51,583 nt of DNA from Erysipelothrix sp. (GCA_018335655.1 JAGXRX010000048.1:1-51583); one strand, 5' to 3'. Counted from the stretch's first letter, positions 1 through 8,208 are shown. Program-made: numbers and translations. The notes: generated from the letters alone by a model not told the origin.

Positions 1-190
1 CTTTCTTATATGCTGTTTCTTTCGAATCAAATCGACTTTCAGTATCAATAACAGCCACTTCAGCACTAAGTATATTATCTCCTAGTTCATCCATGTTAGT
101 GGTTACGACAGTGCGTAATCCCTTTTTCGCAAATTGTACTCCAGTATCATTCGATCCAGTAAAATCATCTGCAATAATGGTTAGTTTCAT
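1..190 (-). CDS. Four-carbon acid-sugar kinase (DUF1537 family), N-terminal part only
   Basis: Only the first 63 codons lie in the window; the gene runs off the left edge. The start is the ATG at 190, preceded by a GAAAGAGGTGG ribosome binding site. The product begins MKLTIIADDFTGSNDTG, the N-terminal signature of the DUF1537 kinases (D-threonate, D-erythronate and 3-oxotetronate 4-kinases), in which the early Asp pair lies in the sugar-binding half. Family knowledge: these kinases phosphorylate four-carbon acid sugars and often sit beside PdxA2-type dehydrogenases and KdgT-type permeases. The kdgT-like gene just upstream supports that context. The exact substrate is not determinable. A strong hairpin separates the two genes, so expression here probably depends on read-through. 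Confidence 0.85.
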   Translation of the reverse strand, partial: MKLTIIADDFTGSNDTGVQFAKKGLRTVVTTNMDELGDNILSAEVAVIDTESRFDSKETAYKK

Positions 191-211
191 ATGACCACCT
201 CTTTCAGGGTT

Positions 212-249
212 AAAAAGAAAGAATCAAAACTAATCGCTTTGATTCTTTC
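212..249 (-). terminator. Intercistronic hairpin and T-tract between permease and kinase genes
   Basis: A perfect 12-bp stem (217-228 with 238-249, arm GAAAGAATCAAA) with a 9-nt loop is followed on the minus strand by TTTTT. It lies directly after the permease stop and about 20 nt before the kinase start. I see no promoter in between, so it may act as an attenuator rather than an operon end. Confidence 0.75.
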
Positions 250-266
250 AAGTTTAACTTGATTGT

Positions 267-1205
267 TTAAGCTTTAGCTTTTTTCGGAAATTGTTTCTTA
301 ACAAATGTTGTAAAGAGTGGAGTTAATAAAGCCGTTGTAATTACAGAAGCTGCAACTTGCGCTGTAGCAATAGAAGCAACTGCCGCTAATGAAGGATCAG
401 CTAAAGCAACTGCCGCAGGAGTTCCTACCGCATTACCCGCCGTTGAAGACGCTGCAGCACCAGCTACACCAGTACCACCAGAAGCTTTATCAGCTAAGAC
501 GTTAAATGTTCCACCAACTACAGTTGTTAGAACTCCAAGAAGAACCCCAGCAAATCCTGCACTTAAGATTGTTCCAAAGTTTAAACCAGCTCCTAATGCA
601 AATGCAAAGAAAGGAATTAAGACTGGACCACCTTTAGTTAAGAATTGTCTCATATCATCATCAAGGTTACCTAAGATCATCCCTAATACGATAGGCATAA
701 TCACACCAACTAATGTCATGATTGGAATACTAGCAAGACCTGCAGTACCTAATGCTATAAGTGTTAAGAATGGACCATCATTAACTGATAAGACTGAAAT
801 AGCACCAATATCAGTTTCATCACCCATTTGACCAACTAATGCTGCATATAGACCACCATTACTGTTAGTCATTGCTGCAATAATCGCAATGGAAGATAAA
901 CCAAAGAATCCATTAATTGGGAATAAAGCAGCAACTGCTAGCCCGATAAGAACCCCAACTGCGAATTTTGTAAAGGTGATTGCACCTCCACGAACAAGCG
1001 CTTTTGGAGCAGCTTTGAAACTAATACCAGCTCCCATACAGAATAGGAATACCCCAATAAGTGGGCTCGCTCCTCGAGCGATAGCTGTGGTGAAACCTCC
1101 AATTTCTAAAGCGGAAGGAAACCACGTGTTAAGAACTGCACCAATCAATAACGGAACAACCATCATTCCCCCAGGAATTCTTTCAATACTCTTCTTGATC
1201 TGCAT
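267..1205 (-). CDS. kdgT: 2-keto-3-deoxygluconate-type permease
   Basis: A 312-residue polytopic membrane protein beginning [19 protein letters not shown], the typical start of the KdgT family of proton symporters. Hydrophobic segments rich in Gly and Ala run through the whole length, and the size matches the family (about 310-330 residues). The start is supported by an AAGGAGAAAGAG ribosome binding site. In E. coli KdgT carries 2-keto-3-deoxygluconate, but homologues next to DUF1537 kinases are thought to import four-carbon acid sugars. The downstream kinase start makes that role more likely here than pectin breakdown. A promoter with an embedded cre box (1265-1293) indicates carbon catabolite repression. 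Confidence 0.88.
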   Translation of the reverse strand: MQIKKSIERIPGGMMVVPLLIGAVLNTWFPSALEIGGFTTAIARGASPLIGVFLFCMGAGISFKAAPKALVRGGAITFTKFAVGVLIGLAVAALFPINGFFGLSSIAIIAAMTNSNGGLYAALVGQMGDETDIGAISVLSVNDGPFLTLIALGTAGLASIPIMTLVGVIMPIVLGMILGNLDDDMRQFLTKGGPVLIPFFAFALGAGLNFGTILSAGFAGVLLGVLTTVVGGTFNVLADKASGGTGVAGAAASSTAGNAVGTPAAVALADPSLAAVASIATAQVAASVITTALLTPLFTTFVKKQFPKKAKA

Positions 1206-1233
1206 CTCTTTCTCCTTTCGAAAGTAATCATTA

Positions 1234-1254
1234 GTTATTCAAAATATGAATAAC
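1234..1254. promoter_or_regulatory. Inverted repeat at the kdgT transcription start
   Basis: GTTATTC and GAATAAC form a perfect 7-bp inverted repeat separated by 7 bp. It begins a few bases downstream of the predicted kdgT transcription start, a position suited to a repressor operator. The regulator is unknown. Confidence 0.5.
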
Positions 1255-1264
1255 TTTTGACTAT

Positions 1265-1293
1265 ATATTAGGGCAAAGCGCTTACATTGTCAA
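1265..1293 (-). promoter_or_regulatory. kdgT promoter
   Basis: On the minus strand TTGACA (1293-1288), a 17-bp spacer and TAATAT (1270-1265) make a near-consensus vegetative promoter ahead of kdgT. Confidence 0.8.
1273..1286 (-). promoter_or_regulatory. CcpA cre box within the kdgT promoter spacer
   Basis: The minus strand reads TGTAAGCGCTTTGC, differing from the cre consensus TGWNANCGNTNWCA only at the 3' end. It fills the -35/-10 spacer, so CcpA bound there would exclude RNA polymerase. Confidence 0.75.
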
Positions 1294-1377
1294 CACCTTA
1301 TTCAAGTATTTGACTATATTTTGACTAAATTGAGTTGATTTTTGACTTAAGAATGGAAGAAAAGGATGAATATGGTA

Positions 1378-1842
1378 TTATTCATCAATTTTTAGCCTCA
1401 ATATCTGCTCCCCTTCATCTTCTTTTCCTGTATCTTCAAAGCCATATTTGATATACATAGCATAAGGCATTGGATCTTTTAATGTACATGATACATAACA
1501 ATATCTTCTATTCTCATCTTTACATTTCTTAACAATAAGATCTAATACTTCTTTCCCATATCCTTTACCTTGAAACTCAGTTCCTACCATAAAACGCCAT
1601 AAGAAATATACTGGCCAATCTTCTTCTGGCGCAATGTAGTTATCTAACCCTAACATGACAAATCCTACAACCTTATTGTCGACTTCAATTGCTCTAGGCC
1701 ATGCATTAGGATAGTTTATATAAGCTTCTGCTAAGGAATACATGTTTGGAGCAACATGAGATTTATCTTGCTCACTGAGTGTGTCATAAATCTTAATAAC
1801 TTCTCTTAAATTATCATAGGTTATTTCTTTTAGTTCTAGCAT
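1378..1842 (-). CDS. GNAT-family N-acetyltransferase, diamine/spermidine acetyltransferase-like
   Basis: A 154-residue protein of the GNAT fold. The acetyl-CoA binding segment GTEFQGKGYGKEVLDLI matches the Q/RxxGxG/A motif, and the C-terminal stretch YIKYGFEDTGKEDEGE resembles BltD/PaiA-like polyamine acetyltransferases. I place the start at the second ATG (1842), which lies 7 nt after AGGAG; the upstream ATG at 1848 is only 1 nt from that site. The gene stands alone between the kdgT promoter region and the divergent ATPase gene. Substrate assignment to polyamines is inference from the C-terminal pattern. Confidence 0.8.
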   Translation of the reverse strand: MLELKEITYDNLREVIKIYDTLSEQDKSHVAPNMYSLAEAYINYPNAWPRAIEVDNKVVGFVMLGLDNYIAPEEDWPVYFLWRFMVGTEFQGKGYGKEVLDLIVKKCKDENRRYCYVSCTLKDPMPYAMYIKYGFEDTGKEDEGEQILRLKIDE

Positions 1843-1945
1843 ATTCATTCTCCTCTACAGTTCATTCTATCAAAACAAGCGAGACTTTCATACCAGTAAT
1901 ATAAAGTTCAGGAATCCAGGATTTTATACTAAACTATATATTTAT

Positions 1946-2001
1946 TTGCATTTTGCAATTTTTTATAAGATATTTAATTGCATTTTGCAATTTTTTATAA
2001 G
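1946..2001 (+). repeat. Two identical 24-bp direct repeats, 32 bp apart
   Basis: Positions 1946-1969 and 1978-2001 are identical over 24 bp. Each contains TTGCATTTTGCAA, an inverted repeat of TTGCA around TTT. The 32-bp period is three helical turns. The second copy overlaps the -35 element of the promoter for the ATPase gene, so the pair looks like a double operator. Confidence 0.7.
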
Positions 2002-2013
2002 TTTGTGTATAAT
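1985..2013 (+). promoter_or_regulatory. Promoter of the DUF4143 ATPase gene
   Basis: TTGCAA (1985-1990), a 17-bp spacer and TATAAT (2008-2013) precede the gene at 2033. The -35 lies inside the second 24-bp repeat. Confidence 0.75.
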
Positions 2014-2032
2014 ATCATTGTGAGGTGAACTT

Positions 2033-3349
2033 ATGAAAAGAATGATTGAATCTAAAATTACTGCATGGTTTGAATCAAATTCACGAAAACCATTAGTGAT
2101 TCATGGTGCACGACAAGTTGGAAAGACATTTAGTATTCGCTCATTTGCAATGTCAAGACAATTAAGGCTTGTGGAAATCAATTTCGAAAAAGATCTTCAG
2201 TATATTGAACTCTTCAATAAAACTAGAAATCCAAATGAAATTCTTGAATACCTAAAGCTCTCATTTCTAGATGTTTCATTTAATGAAGAGACCTTATTGT
2301 TTTTAGATGAAATCCAAGCTTCACCCTCAGCCCTAACTGCTTTAAAATTTTTAGGCGAAAGTTTCCCTTCAAAGATCATTGCATCAGGAAGTGCACTTGG
2401 TGTAGCTATTGGTTCAACCTCATTTCCTGTTGGTTATGTTGAAATGATAAATATGACTCCAATGACATTCATAGAGTTTCTTTGGGCAATTCAACTTCCA
2501 GAAGAAACAATGCAATCACTTCAAGAAGTAATGAAATCACTAACACCTTTACCTACAGTAATCCACGATAAAATGAATGATCTATTTAAGTCTTATATGA
2601 TTGTTGGAGGAATGCCTGAGGTAGTTAATTCCTATGTAGCTCATAAATCCTATAAAGATACTTTTATTATTCAACAAAGACTTATCAATGATTACTACAA
2701 TGACATGGCTAAATATGCTCAAGGAAGTGAGCGCATTAAGGTAAGAGAGTGTTATCAATCTATTCCAATACAACTTGCTAAAGACAATAAAAAATTCCAA
2801 TACAAACTCGTAAAAAGTGGTGCTGGTTCAAGACATTATGAATCTAGTTTGAAATGGTTGGAAGATAGTCACATGATCATTAAGTCCTATCGTCTAAATT
2901 CAATCAATCCACTATTTGAATCAGAATATGATTTATCAACTTTCAAAGTCTTTCATTCCGATACAGGCCTACTTATTAGCATGTATGGTGAAGAACTCAT
3001 TCAATTAATGATTTCTTCACAACCTGGCACAGTTAAAGGTAGTCTGTATGAAAATACAATTGCTCAACTGCTAAAAACTTATCATAAGAAAATATTCTAT
3101 TATGAACCTAATCAACATAGTGAAATCGACTTTATTATCAGATATGAAGGCAAACTATGCCCAATAGAAGTTAAGTCATCAAACCACACTTCATCAAGAT
3201 CATTTACTAATTTTATACAACTCAATAAACCTAAACTATCCCTTAGAGTATCCTCTAAGAATCTTGGTAAAGATGTTGAAAACAATACATACTTCTTACC
3301 TCATTATCTGTTTGAGTTCTTTCTAAGAATGGAAGAATCTATTTTATAA
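2033..3349 (+). CDS. AAA-type ATPase with C-terminal DUF4143 domain
   Basis: A 438-residue protein of the widespread ATP-binding/DUF4143 family. The Walker A motif GARQVGKT is at about residues 25-32 and the Walker B motif LLFLDE at about 88-93, followed by sensor-like IIASGSALG. The C-terminal DUF4143 part carries SEIDFII and PIEVKSS near residue 380, which resembles a PD-(D/E)xK nuclease core (E, D and ExK). Family members are often solitary, and their function is not established. The start follows a GAGGTGAAC ribosome binding site. Its promoter overlaps duplicated repeats, so expression is probably tightly controlled. Confidence 0.85.
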   Translation: MKRMIESKITAWFESNSRKPLVIHGARQVGKTFSIRSFAMSRQLRLVEINFEKDLQYIELFNKTRNPNEILEYLKLSFLDVSFNEETLLFLDEIQASPSALTALKFLGESFPSKIIASGSALGVAIGSTSFPVGYVEMINMTPMTFIEFLWAIQLPEETMQSLQEVMKSLTPLPTVIHDKMNDLFKSYMIVGGMPEVVNSYVAHKSYKDTFIIQQRLINDYYNDMAKYAQGSERIKVRECYQSIPIQLAKDNKKFQYKLVKSGAGSRHYESSLKWLEDSHMIIKSYRLNSINPLFESEYDLSTFKVFHSDTGLLISMYGEELIQLMISSQPGTVKGSLYENTIAQLLKTYHKKIFYYEPNQHSEIDFIIRYEGKLCPIEVKSSNHTSSRSFTNFIQLNKPKLSLRVSSKNLGKDVENNTYFLPHYLFEFFLRMEESIL

Positions 3350-3374
3350 TCAAGTAAATTAGTTTATCCTAAGT

Positions 3375-3425
3375 TCCCTCCAATGTAGACAATGCAAAGT
3401 AGCAATGTTGAAAGGAGGGATTTTT
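3375..3425 (+). terminator. Possible terminator after the ATPase gene
   Basis: TCCCTCC (3375-3381) pairs with GGAGGGA (3414-3420), followed by TTTTT. The loop of about 32 nt is unusually large, so this is tentative. The rest of 3350-3618 shows no gene or clear RNA. Confidence 0.4.
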
Positions 3426-3618
3426 AATATTCAATTGTAAACACTTAGAAAAGGCTCAATAAGCAAAGATTTAAGAACGTTACCACAAAGCTACTCAAGT
3501 TTTGTTTCTATCTTTTTCAGTAATACCCATTATTCATCAAAAATATAGAATAGAAATCCTTCTTTTATTCTTTTAAGACTATGATATTATTTAGTTAACC
3601 AAACTAGGGGAACATATC

Positions 3619-4845
3619 ATGAAAAAGAACTTTATCGGTTTAGACGTTTTACGTGGACTCGGTATTTTTGTGCTTCTTGTCATGCATACAGCCTTTTATT
3701 ACTTCAATGGACTATTTGAGCTAGATCTAGATAATCCACCACTCATTGTGACACTCATTGGCCTAATGCTCATGTTTGCGGGAGTGTTTGCTATGATTAG
3801 TGGACTCGTTCATACTTACCAACATTTTAGAAAAATTGAAGAACACAAAATTTTATTTCCACTTGCTTTAAAACATAATCTAAAGAGTGGACTATTTGTC
3901 TTAATCATTGCTTATCTATACTTTATCTTTACAGGACCTGGTGTAGTGAACATGAGTACACAGTTCATGAGTAACAGTATCTTTGTAGAGTTCTTATCTT
4001 CAGGAAACCTTATTAACACAACCCTTGAAAGAGTACTCTATGTTGATAGCTTAGTCATGATTGGTATGAACATACTATTACTTGGTGTCTTCTTTCGTCT
4101 TCATAAACGCTTCTTTAAAAAGATTACACCTAACTTCTATTTAATCTCTGCAGTGCTTTTCTTTATCTTCTCACTTATTCGTATTCCATTATATGAAGTT
4201 TACTTAAATGCACTAGAAAGTGAAAACTGGGTTGTAGTCTTATCACTCAACTTTTTCGTCAACAAAAACAACCCAGTTTTCCCTTATTTATCCTTTGCCC
4301 TCTTTGGAGCATGGATTGCAGCACTACTAAGAACTGGTGATTTCAAAGGACTCGTAAAACGTGTCTTACCTATTGGACTATTCTTATTTATTGCTGGGGT
4401 TGCACTGTATATCTTACTTCCTGACACAATGCTACAACGCTCTATTGATCCTGTGTGGTTTGCACTCATGATGGCACAAAATGGATTATTTATGTTGTTT
4501 ATTCTAATTGCTCTTAAAGTATATGACTTTGGTAAAACTAAAGAACTTAATTTTCTTTCTCGTTTCCTAAAACGTTTTGGAGTTGCAGGGTTATCTATCT
4601 TCTTCATTGAAAGTATGGTGAGTGCTGCTGTGTATTCACTTATTCGATTGGTTTATCCTTCAATTAGTTTAGATATTCCTGGGTCTTTATTATATGGACT
4701 TACCTTAGCAATCATTTGGGGTCTTCTTTTAATCGTTTGGGAAAAGAGTGGATACAAGTATGGTGTTGAATACTTCTATACGAAGTTTCTTAAATCAAGT
4801 GGTGGAAGTCTTAAAGCTGCGAAACTTAGTGAGCACAAACAATGA
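3619..4845 (+). CDS. Polytopic membrane acyltransferase-like protein (DUF1624/HGSNAT type)
   Basis: A 408-residue integral membrane protein with about ten hydrophobic segments. The N-terminal GLDVLRGLGIFVLLVMH matches the Asp-Arg motif found at the first membrane segment of DUF1624/heparan-glucosaminide acetyltransferase-like and acyltransferase-3 proteins, which move acyl groups across membranes onto extracellular acceptors. The start is preceded by AGGGGAAC. The stop overlaps the next start (ATGA), so translation is coupled to the adenylate-forming enzyme that follows. I infer that the pair works together on an acylated surface product; the substrate is unknown. Confidence 0.7.
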   Translation: MKKNFIGLDVLRGLGIFVLLVMHTAFYYFNGLFELDLDNPPLIVTLIGLMLMFAGVFAMISGLVHTYQHFRKIEEHKILFPLALKHNLKSGLFVLIIAYLYFIFTGPGVVNMSTQFMSNSIFVEFLSSGNLINTTLERVLYVDSLVMIGMNILLLGVFFRLHKRFFKKITPNFYLISAVLFFIFSLIRIPLYEVYLNALESENWVVVLSLNFFVNKNNPVFPYLSFALFGAWIAALLRTGDFKGLVKRVLPIGLFLFIAGVALYILLPDTMLQRSIDPVWFALMMAQNGLFMLFILIALKVYDFGKTKELNFLSRFLKRFGVAGLSIFFIESMVSAAVYSLIRLVYPSISLDIPGSLLYGLTLAIIWGLLLIVWEKSGYKYGVEYFYTKFLKSSGGSLKAAKLSEHKQ

Positions 4846-6167
4846 GTGGAATATTAGATTTTCTAAAACTTGTGTATAATCGTCGCTTTTTAAGTCGCAA
4901 CAATCTCAAAGCATATCAGCTTAAAGAACTTCAATCTCTTATTGCCTTTTCGAAAGAACATTCCCCTTACTATAAAGAAACCTTAAGAGATTTATCAGTG
5001 AATAAACTTGTGGACATGCAAAAGCTACCAATTATTAATAAAGCCATCATGATGGAACATTTTGATTGTCTTAATACTGTAGGACTACATAAAGATGAAG
5101 TCATGAAAGAAGCAATAGAGAAAGAACTCAATAAAGACTACTTAGGTTACTACAAAGATGAATTTGTGTTAGGACTATCAAGTGGTACTAGTGGTAATAA
5201 GGGACTATATGTTACTCCTAAATCACTGACACAAAGACTTCCTTTTGTCTTCTTAGCACGTAGTGGTATTCCTTTAAGACTATTACCTTTTAGGATCTTG
5301 TTTATGCTTAGAGTGTTTTCTCAAGGCTTTAATGATATTAATTCTCCCTTAATTTCACTTAAGTATCTTTCGACCATGACACCAATAGAAGAAGTGATTG
5401 ATCGAATTAATACTCTAAAGATTAATATCCTTATGGCACCACCAAGTCTATGTCGCTTACTCCTTCCTCATGCACACTTACTTAAGACTCCACTTAAGAT
5501 GATTGTGACTTATGCTGAAGTTTTAGAGAAAGAAGAAAAAGAAAGACTTCAAGGAGTATTTCAATGTAAAGTCATTGAAATATACCAAGCGAGTGAAGGC
5601 CAGTTCGCATCTGCTTGTTCACATGGAAAACTTCATATTAATGAAGATTTAGTCTATGTCGAACTTCTTGATGAGAACTATCAAGAAGTATTAAACCCAC
5701 ATGTTGTCGCAAAACATATGATTGCGACAAATCTAGTGAATCGTGCACAACCACTCATTCGTTATGCGATGAATGATCTGATTGTCTTAGATGAACCATG
5801 TGCGTGTGGAAGTTCTTTTAGAACAATCAAGAATGTCCTAGGAAGAAATGATGATGTTCTTTCATTTATTAAAAAAGATGGATCAAGACAAGCCATCTTT
5901 CCTGATTTAATGAGTCGTTGGATTATCACAAGCTCAGAAAATATAAGAGAGTATAAAGTTATTCAAGAACTTGATCATTCACTACATATTACAATTGATC
6001 CTTTAGAAGATAAAGATTTAGAGGGATTAAAAACTAAACTTATTCAAAGAATCATGAATGAATCAGAAGTCTTTGGTGTAACACCTAAGATTGAAGTAAG
6101 ATTTGAAAGAATCTCACTTCCTAGTGATATGTCTAAATATAAGAGATTCGTGGTGAAGAAGGATTAG
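4842..6167 (+). CDS. Adenylate-forming enzyme related to coenzyme F390 synthetase/phenylacetate-CoA ligase (CapK-like)
   Basis: A 441-residue protein of the F390-synthetase-like branch of the ANL superfamily. The phosphate-binding loop LSSGTSGNKG is at about residues 111-120, the aromatic-Glu motif YQASEG follows, and RYAMNDL with CACGSSF near residue 320 matches the family. Such enzymes activate a carboxylic acid as an acyl-adenylate. The gene starts inside the stop of the membrane acyltransferase gene (4-bp overlap) and ends convergently, overlapping the stop of the Nmad3 gene. The acid substrate is unknown; a role in modifying a surface polymer or lipid is inference. Confidence 0.75.
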   Translation: MSGILDFLKLVYNRRFLSRNNLKAYQLKELQSLIAFSKEHSPYYKETLRDLSVNKLVDMQKLPIINKAIMMEHFDCLNTVGLHKDEVMKEAIEKELNKDYLGYYKDEFVLGLSSGTSGNKGLYVTPKSLTQRLPFVFLARSGIPLRLLPFRILFMLRVFSQGFNDINSPLISLKYLSTMTPIEEVIDRINTLKINILMAPPSLCRLLLPHAHLLKTPLKMIVTYAEVLEKEEKERLQGVFQCKVIEIYQASEGQFASACSHGKLHINEDLVYVELLDENYQEVLNPHVVAKHMIATNLVNRAQPLIRYAMNDLIVLDEPCACGSSFRTIKNVLGRNDDVLSFIKKDGSRQAIFPDLMSRWIITSSENIREYKVIQELDHSLHITIDPLEDKDLEGLKTKLIQRIMNESEVFGVTPKIEVRFERISLPSDMSKYKRFVVKKD

Positions 6168-6982
6168 TCATTAAATCGATGTTTTCTTACTAACTCAATA
6201 ATCCAAGATTTAATATCGTCTCCAGCCTCAATGACAAACTCTTGACCAATACAAGCTGATTGAAAGTAATCATCTTTTTTACTTGATTCATTATGGTAAG
6301 ACAACTTATCACCTGAAATAACCTTTGGTAACTCCCACTTTGATCGTGAATATCCTTCTTTAGTAAGCACTAAATCAGGAGAATACTTGAACGTTCCAAA
6401 CCCAGGAAGTTTTGTATCAAGCAAAAATTCAGATGCAATATAAAGAGCATTGTGATTATCTTTTCCAATGAAATTTTCTTGAGCATGAGGATGCCAATAA
6501 TACTTCTTTACTATTTCTGGTTTTTTTATTATTTCTCCAATTTCTAAGTAACCATAAATGACATGTTGATCAGGACTTCCCTTCACATAACGTAATTGTC
6601 CATCAATAATTTGTGTCTTTTTAAACCAGCCAAAAAAGAGGAATATATCTCCTTCTTTGACTTTTCTTCCTTCTAAATGAAGTTGAGCAATGTCATGTTG
6701 TCCAAAGCATGCTTTCCAATCTTTAATTGTGTCTTTTTTATTTTCAGCATAAATGTCTGGATCACAATGACATCTTAGTTCTGTAGATTTAGGTAAGATT
6801 TTTAGGTCGGTAATTATTCTTTCATACGACCAATCTAAATACTTTAAATCAGCATATCGTGTTGTGTCGTTACTTGGAATAGGTAATGAAACTAAAGCTC
6901 CATTCTCCCACACTAAACTTGGTTTATTACTGTTTGATGAATCAAGTCCTTTTCGACTCAATATCAGATTAGGTTTACTCAT
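6164..6982 (-). CDS. Nmad3-like nucleotide-modification-associated domain protein
   Basis: A 272-residue soluble protein. The N-terminus (LILSRKGLDSSN, then LVSLPIP and TRYADL) matches the Nmad3 family, described from phage and bacterial gene clusters for complex DNA base modification. The start is the ATG at 6982 with GGAGG six bases upstream; a TTG six bases earlier is a poorer choice. It overlaps the end of the UPF0104 gene by 8 bp, so the two are translationally coupled. No DNA methylase, glycosyltransferase or phage gene is nearby, so its role here is open. The domain call is from motif recognition only. Confidence 0.65.
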   Translation of the reverse strand: MSKPNLILSRKGLDSSNSNKPSLVWENGALVSLPIPSNDTTRYADLKYLDWSYERIITDLKILPKSTELRCHCDPDIYAENKKDTIKDWKACFGQHDIAQLHLEGRKVKEGDIFLFFGWFKKTQIIDGQLRYVKGSPDQHVIYGYLEIGEIIKKPEIVKKYYWHPHAQENFIGKDNHNALYIASEFLLDTKLPGFGTFKYSPDLVLTKEGYSRSKWELPKVISGDKLSYHNESSKKDDYFQSACIGQEFVIEAGDDIKSWIIELVRKHRFND

Positions 6983-8033
6983 CCACAACCTCCATTTGAG
7001 GTGTCGTTGTCTTCAAGTCTCTTAAACGTAGTCCTCTCATTCTAAGAAACAACACAGCACCCACTAAGACAACCACATGAAACGTCGCAAACCGCCATAA
7101 AATCATGGCAGACGCTGCAGTAGCCTTACCAACCACTGTAGAATAAGACAAGACAAACACACTCTCTGTAACTCCAGATGCTCCAGGTAAAGGGACAAAA
7201 GTATTCGCCACCATGACAAAGGCAGATAGTGCTAAGAATTGAGGAAGATCACGCCAAAATAAATCTAAACCAATAACACGACTGATCGCAAAAGAACTCC
7301 CAAGATACATTAATATACGCAAGACATTTAAACCAAAGAGTAATCCAATTCTTTCCTTCTTAGTTTGAATTTCAGTAATCGAATCATGGAAGCGATGAAG
7401 TGAACCACTCCACTTTTCTCTGGCTTTTTCTTTATTCTTAATCCAAGAGAATTTGGTAATCATGTTCATACCCCAACGCGTTATGCTCTCTGATACACGT
7501 CGATTAATGACCATTAACGATAACCCTACAATAAGAATAATATTCACTAACAACCCAAAACCAAACAGTAACGTAATTGAAGTATTCTCAAAATTCTGGA
7601 AATTGAACATGAAAAGTGTAAGGGTTACTAACACCACTGTGATTGTATACATATAAAAATCCATCCATACAATACCAACCCCTTGAGATGATCGAAGTCC
7701 TTGTTTATTATAGGTGTTAATTTGAGCTAACTGACCTCCAGTACTTGAAGGAGTTACTCCTGACATAAATGCTCCGATGAAGGCATTAATGATGCCTTGT
7801 TTGTAGGTGTAGGTGGGAAGAATCTGTTTTGCCATAATGGTGAGAATAATACCCCAAATTAATATTGGTGCTGTTCCCCACATAATAATAAGCACTAAGC
7901 GAATAGGATTGAGTTGTTTTAAAGACTCTAAAACTATTTCATAACTATCAAATAAGGCTACAAACAACCCTATAAAAGTTAGAAAGACAATCAAGATGAT
8001 ATTAAACCAAAGATTACCTTTAACTCGTTTCAT
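6975..8033 (-). CDS. LPG-synthase-type/UPF0104 membrane protein
   Basis: A 352-residue membrane protein with about eight hydrophobic segments and the family hallmark GVTPSSTGGQLAQI near residue 95, followed by VPLPGASGVTE near residue 282. This is the flippase-like domain found in MprF and in stand-alone UPF0104 proteins, linked to lipid or lipid-linked substrate transport. The catalytic lysyltransferase domain of MprF is absent. No clear ribosome binding site precedes the ATG; a weak promoter (TTGATG, 18 bp, GATAAA) would place the transcript start almost on the start codon, so it may be leaderless. It forms a two-gene unit with the Nmad3-like gene. Confidence 0.75.
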   Translation of the reverse strand: MKRVKGNLWFNIILIVFLTFIGLFVALFDSYEIVLESLKQLNPIRLVLIIMWGTAPILIWGIILTIMAKQILPTYTYKQGIINAFIGAFMSGVTPSSTGGQLAQINTYNKQGLRSSQGVGIVWMDFYMYTITVVLVTLTLFMFNFQNFENTSITLLFGFGLLVNIILIVGLSLMVINRRVSESITRWGMNMITKFSWIKNKEKAREKWSGSLHRFHDSITEIQTKKERIGLLFGLNVLRILMYLGSSFAISRVIGLDLFWRDLPQFLALSAFVMVANTFVPLPGASGVTESVFVLSYSTVVGKATAASAMILWRFATFHVVVLVGAVLFLRMRGLRLRDLKTTTPQMEVVDE

Positions 8034-8085
8034 GAATGCATTTTATCACACGATTAACTATTCTTCATCAATTTCGTTGTGCATA

Positions 8086-8099
8086 GCGACAATTGTCGC
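8086..8099. promoter_or_regulatory. Perfect 14-bp palindrome upstream of the UPF0104 gene
   Basis: GCGACAATTGTCGC is a perfect palindrome just upstream of the putative -35 of the UPF0104-Nmad3 unit, a position suitable for an operator. The regulator is unknown. Confidence 0.4.
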
Positions 8100-8180
8100 A
8101 TTCTTAACATAAAACTAATGATTCGAAGAAAGTATGTGAAAGAGAAAATATTATAATTTTCTACTTAACATTATGTCTTT

Positions 8181-8208
8181 CTACCCCAAATTGATATAAA
8201 TGGGGTAG
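8181..8208. promoter_or_regulatory. Fic-type palindrome, isolated copy
   Basis: CTACCCCA and TGGGGTAG form 8-bp inverted arms separated by 12 bp, the same arms and spacing as the palindrome over the Fic promoter (12179-12206). The similarity continues outside the arms (GATAAT on one side, TTT on the other). It lies about 150 bp upstream of the UPF0104 gene. Confidence 0.65.

Larger units (their letters stand above)
1257..1348. repeat. Helically phased TTGACT(A/T) direct repeats upstream of kdgT
   Basis: TTGACTA occurs at 1257-1263, 1310-1316 and 1321-1327, with TTGACTT at 1342-1348. The intervals are 53, 11 and 21 bp, all near multiples of 10.5, so the copies fall on one face of the helix. 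This may be a binding array for a transcription factor. Confidence 0.45.

Noticed and set aside
889-1227. A 112-codon plus-strand frame opposite kdgT
   Set aside because: Antisense shadow of a clear membrane protein gene, with low-complexity translation.
3350-3618. Possible T-box or other structured leader between the ATPase and membrane acyltransferase genes
   Set aside because: The T-box core sequence and other riboswitch hallmarks are missing. Only a weak long-loop hairpin is visible.
4842-4845. Possibility of a mollicute code in which TGA encodes Trp
   Set aside because: Several well-bounded genes end in TGA at ATGA overlaps and Trp is encoded by TGG throughout.
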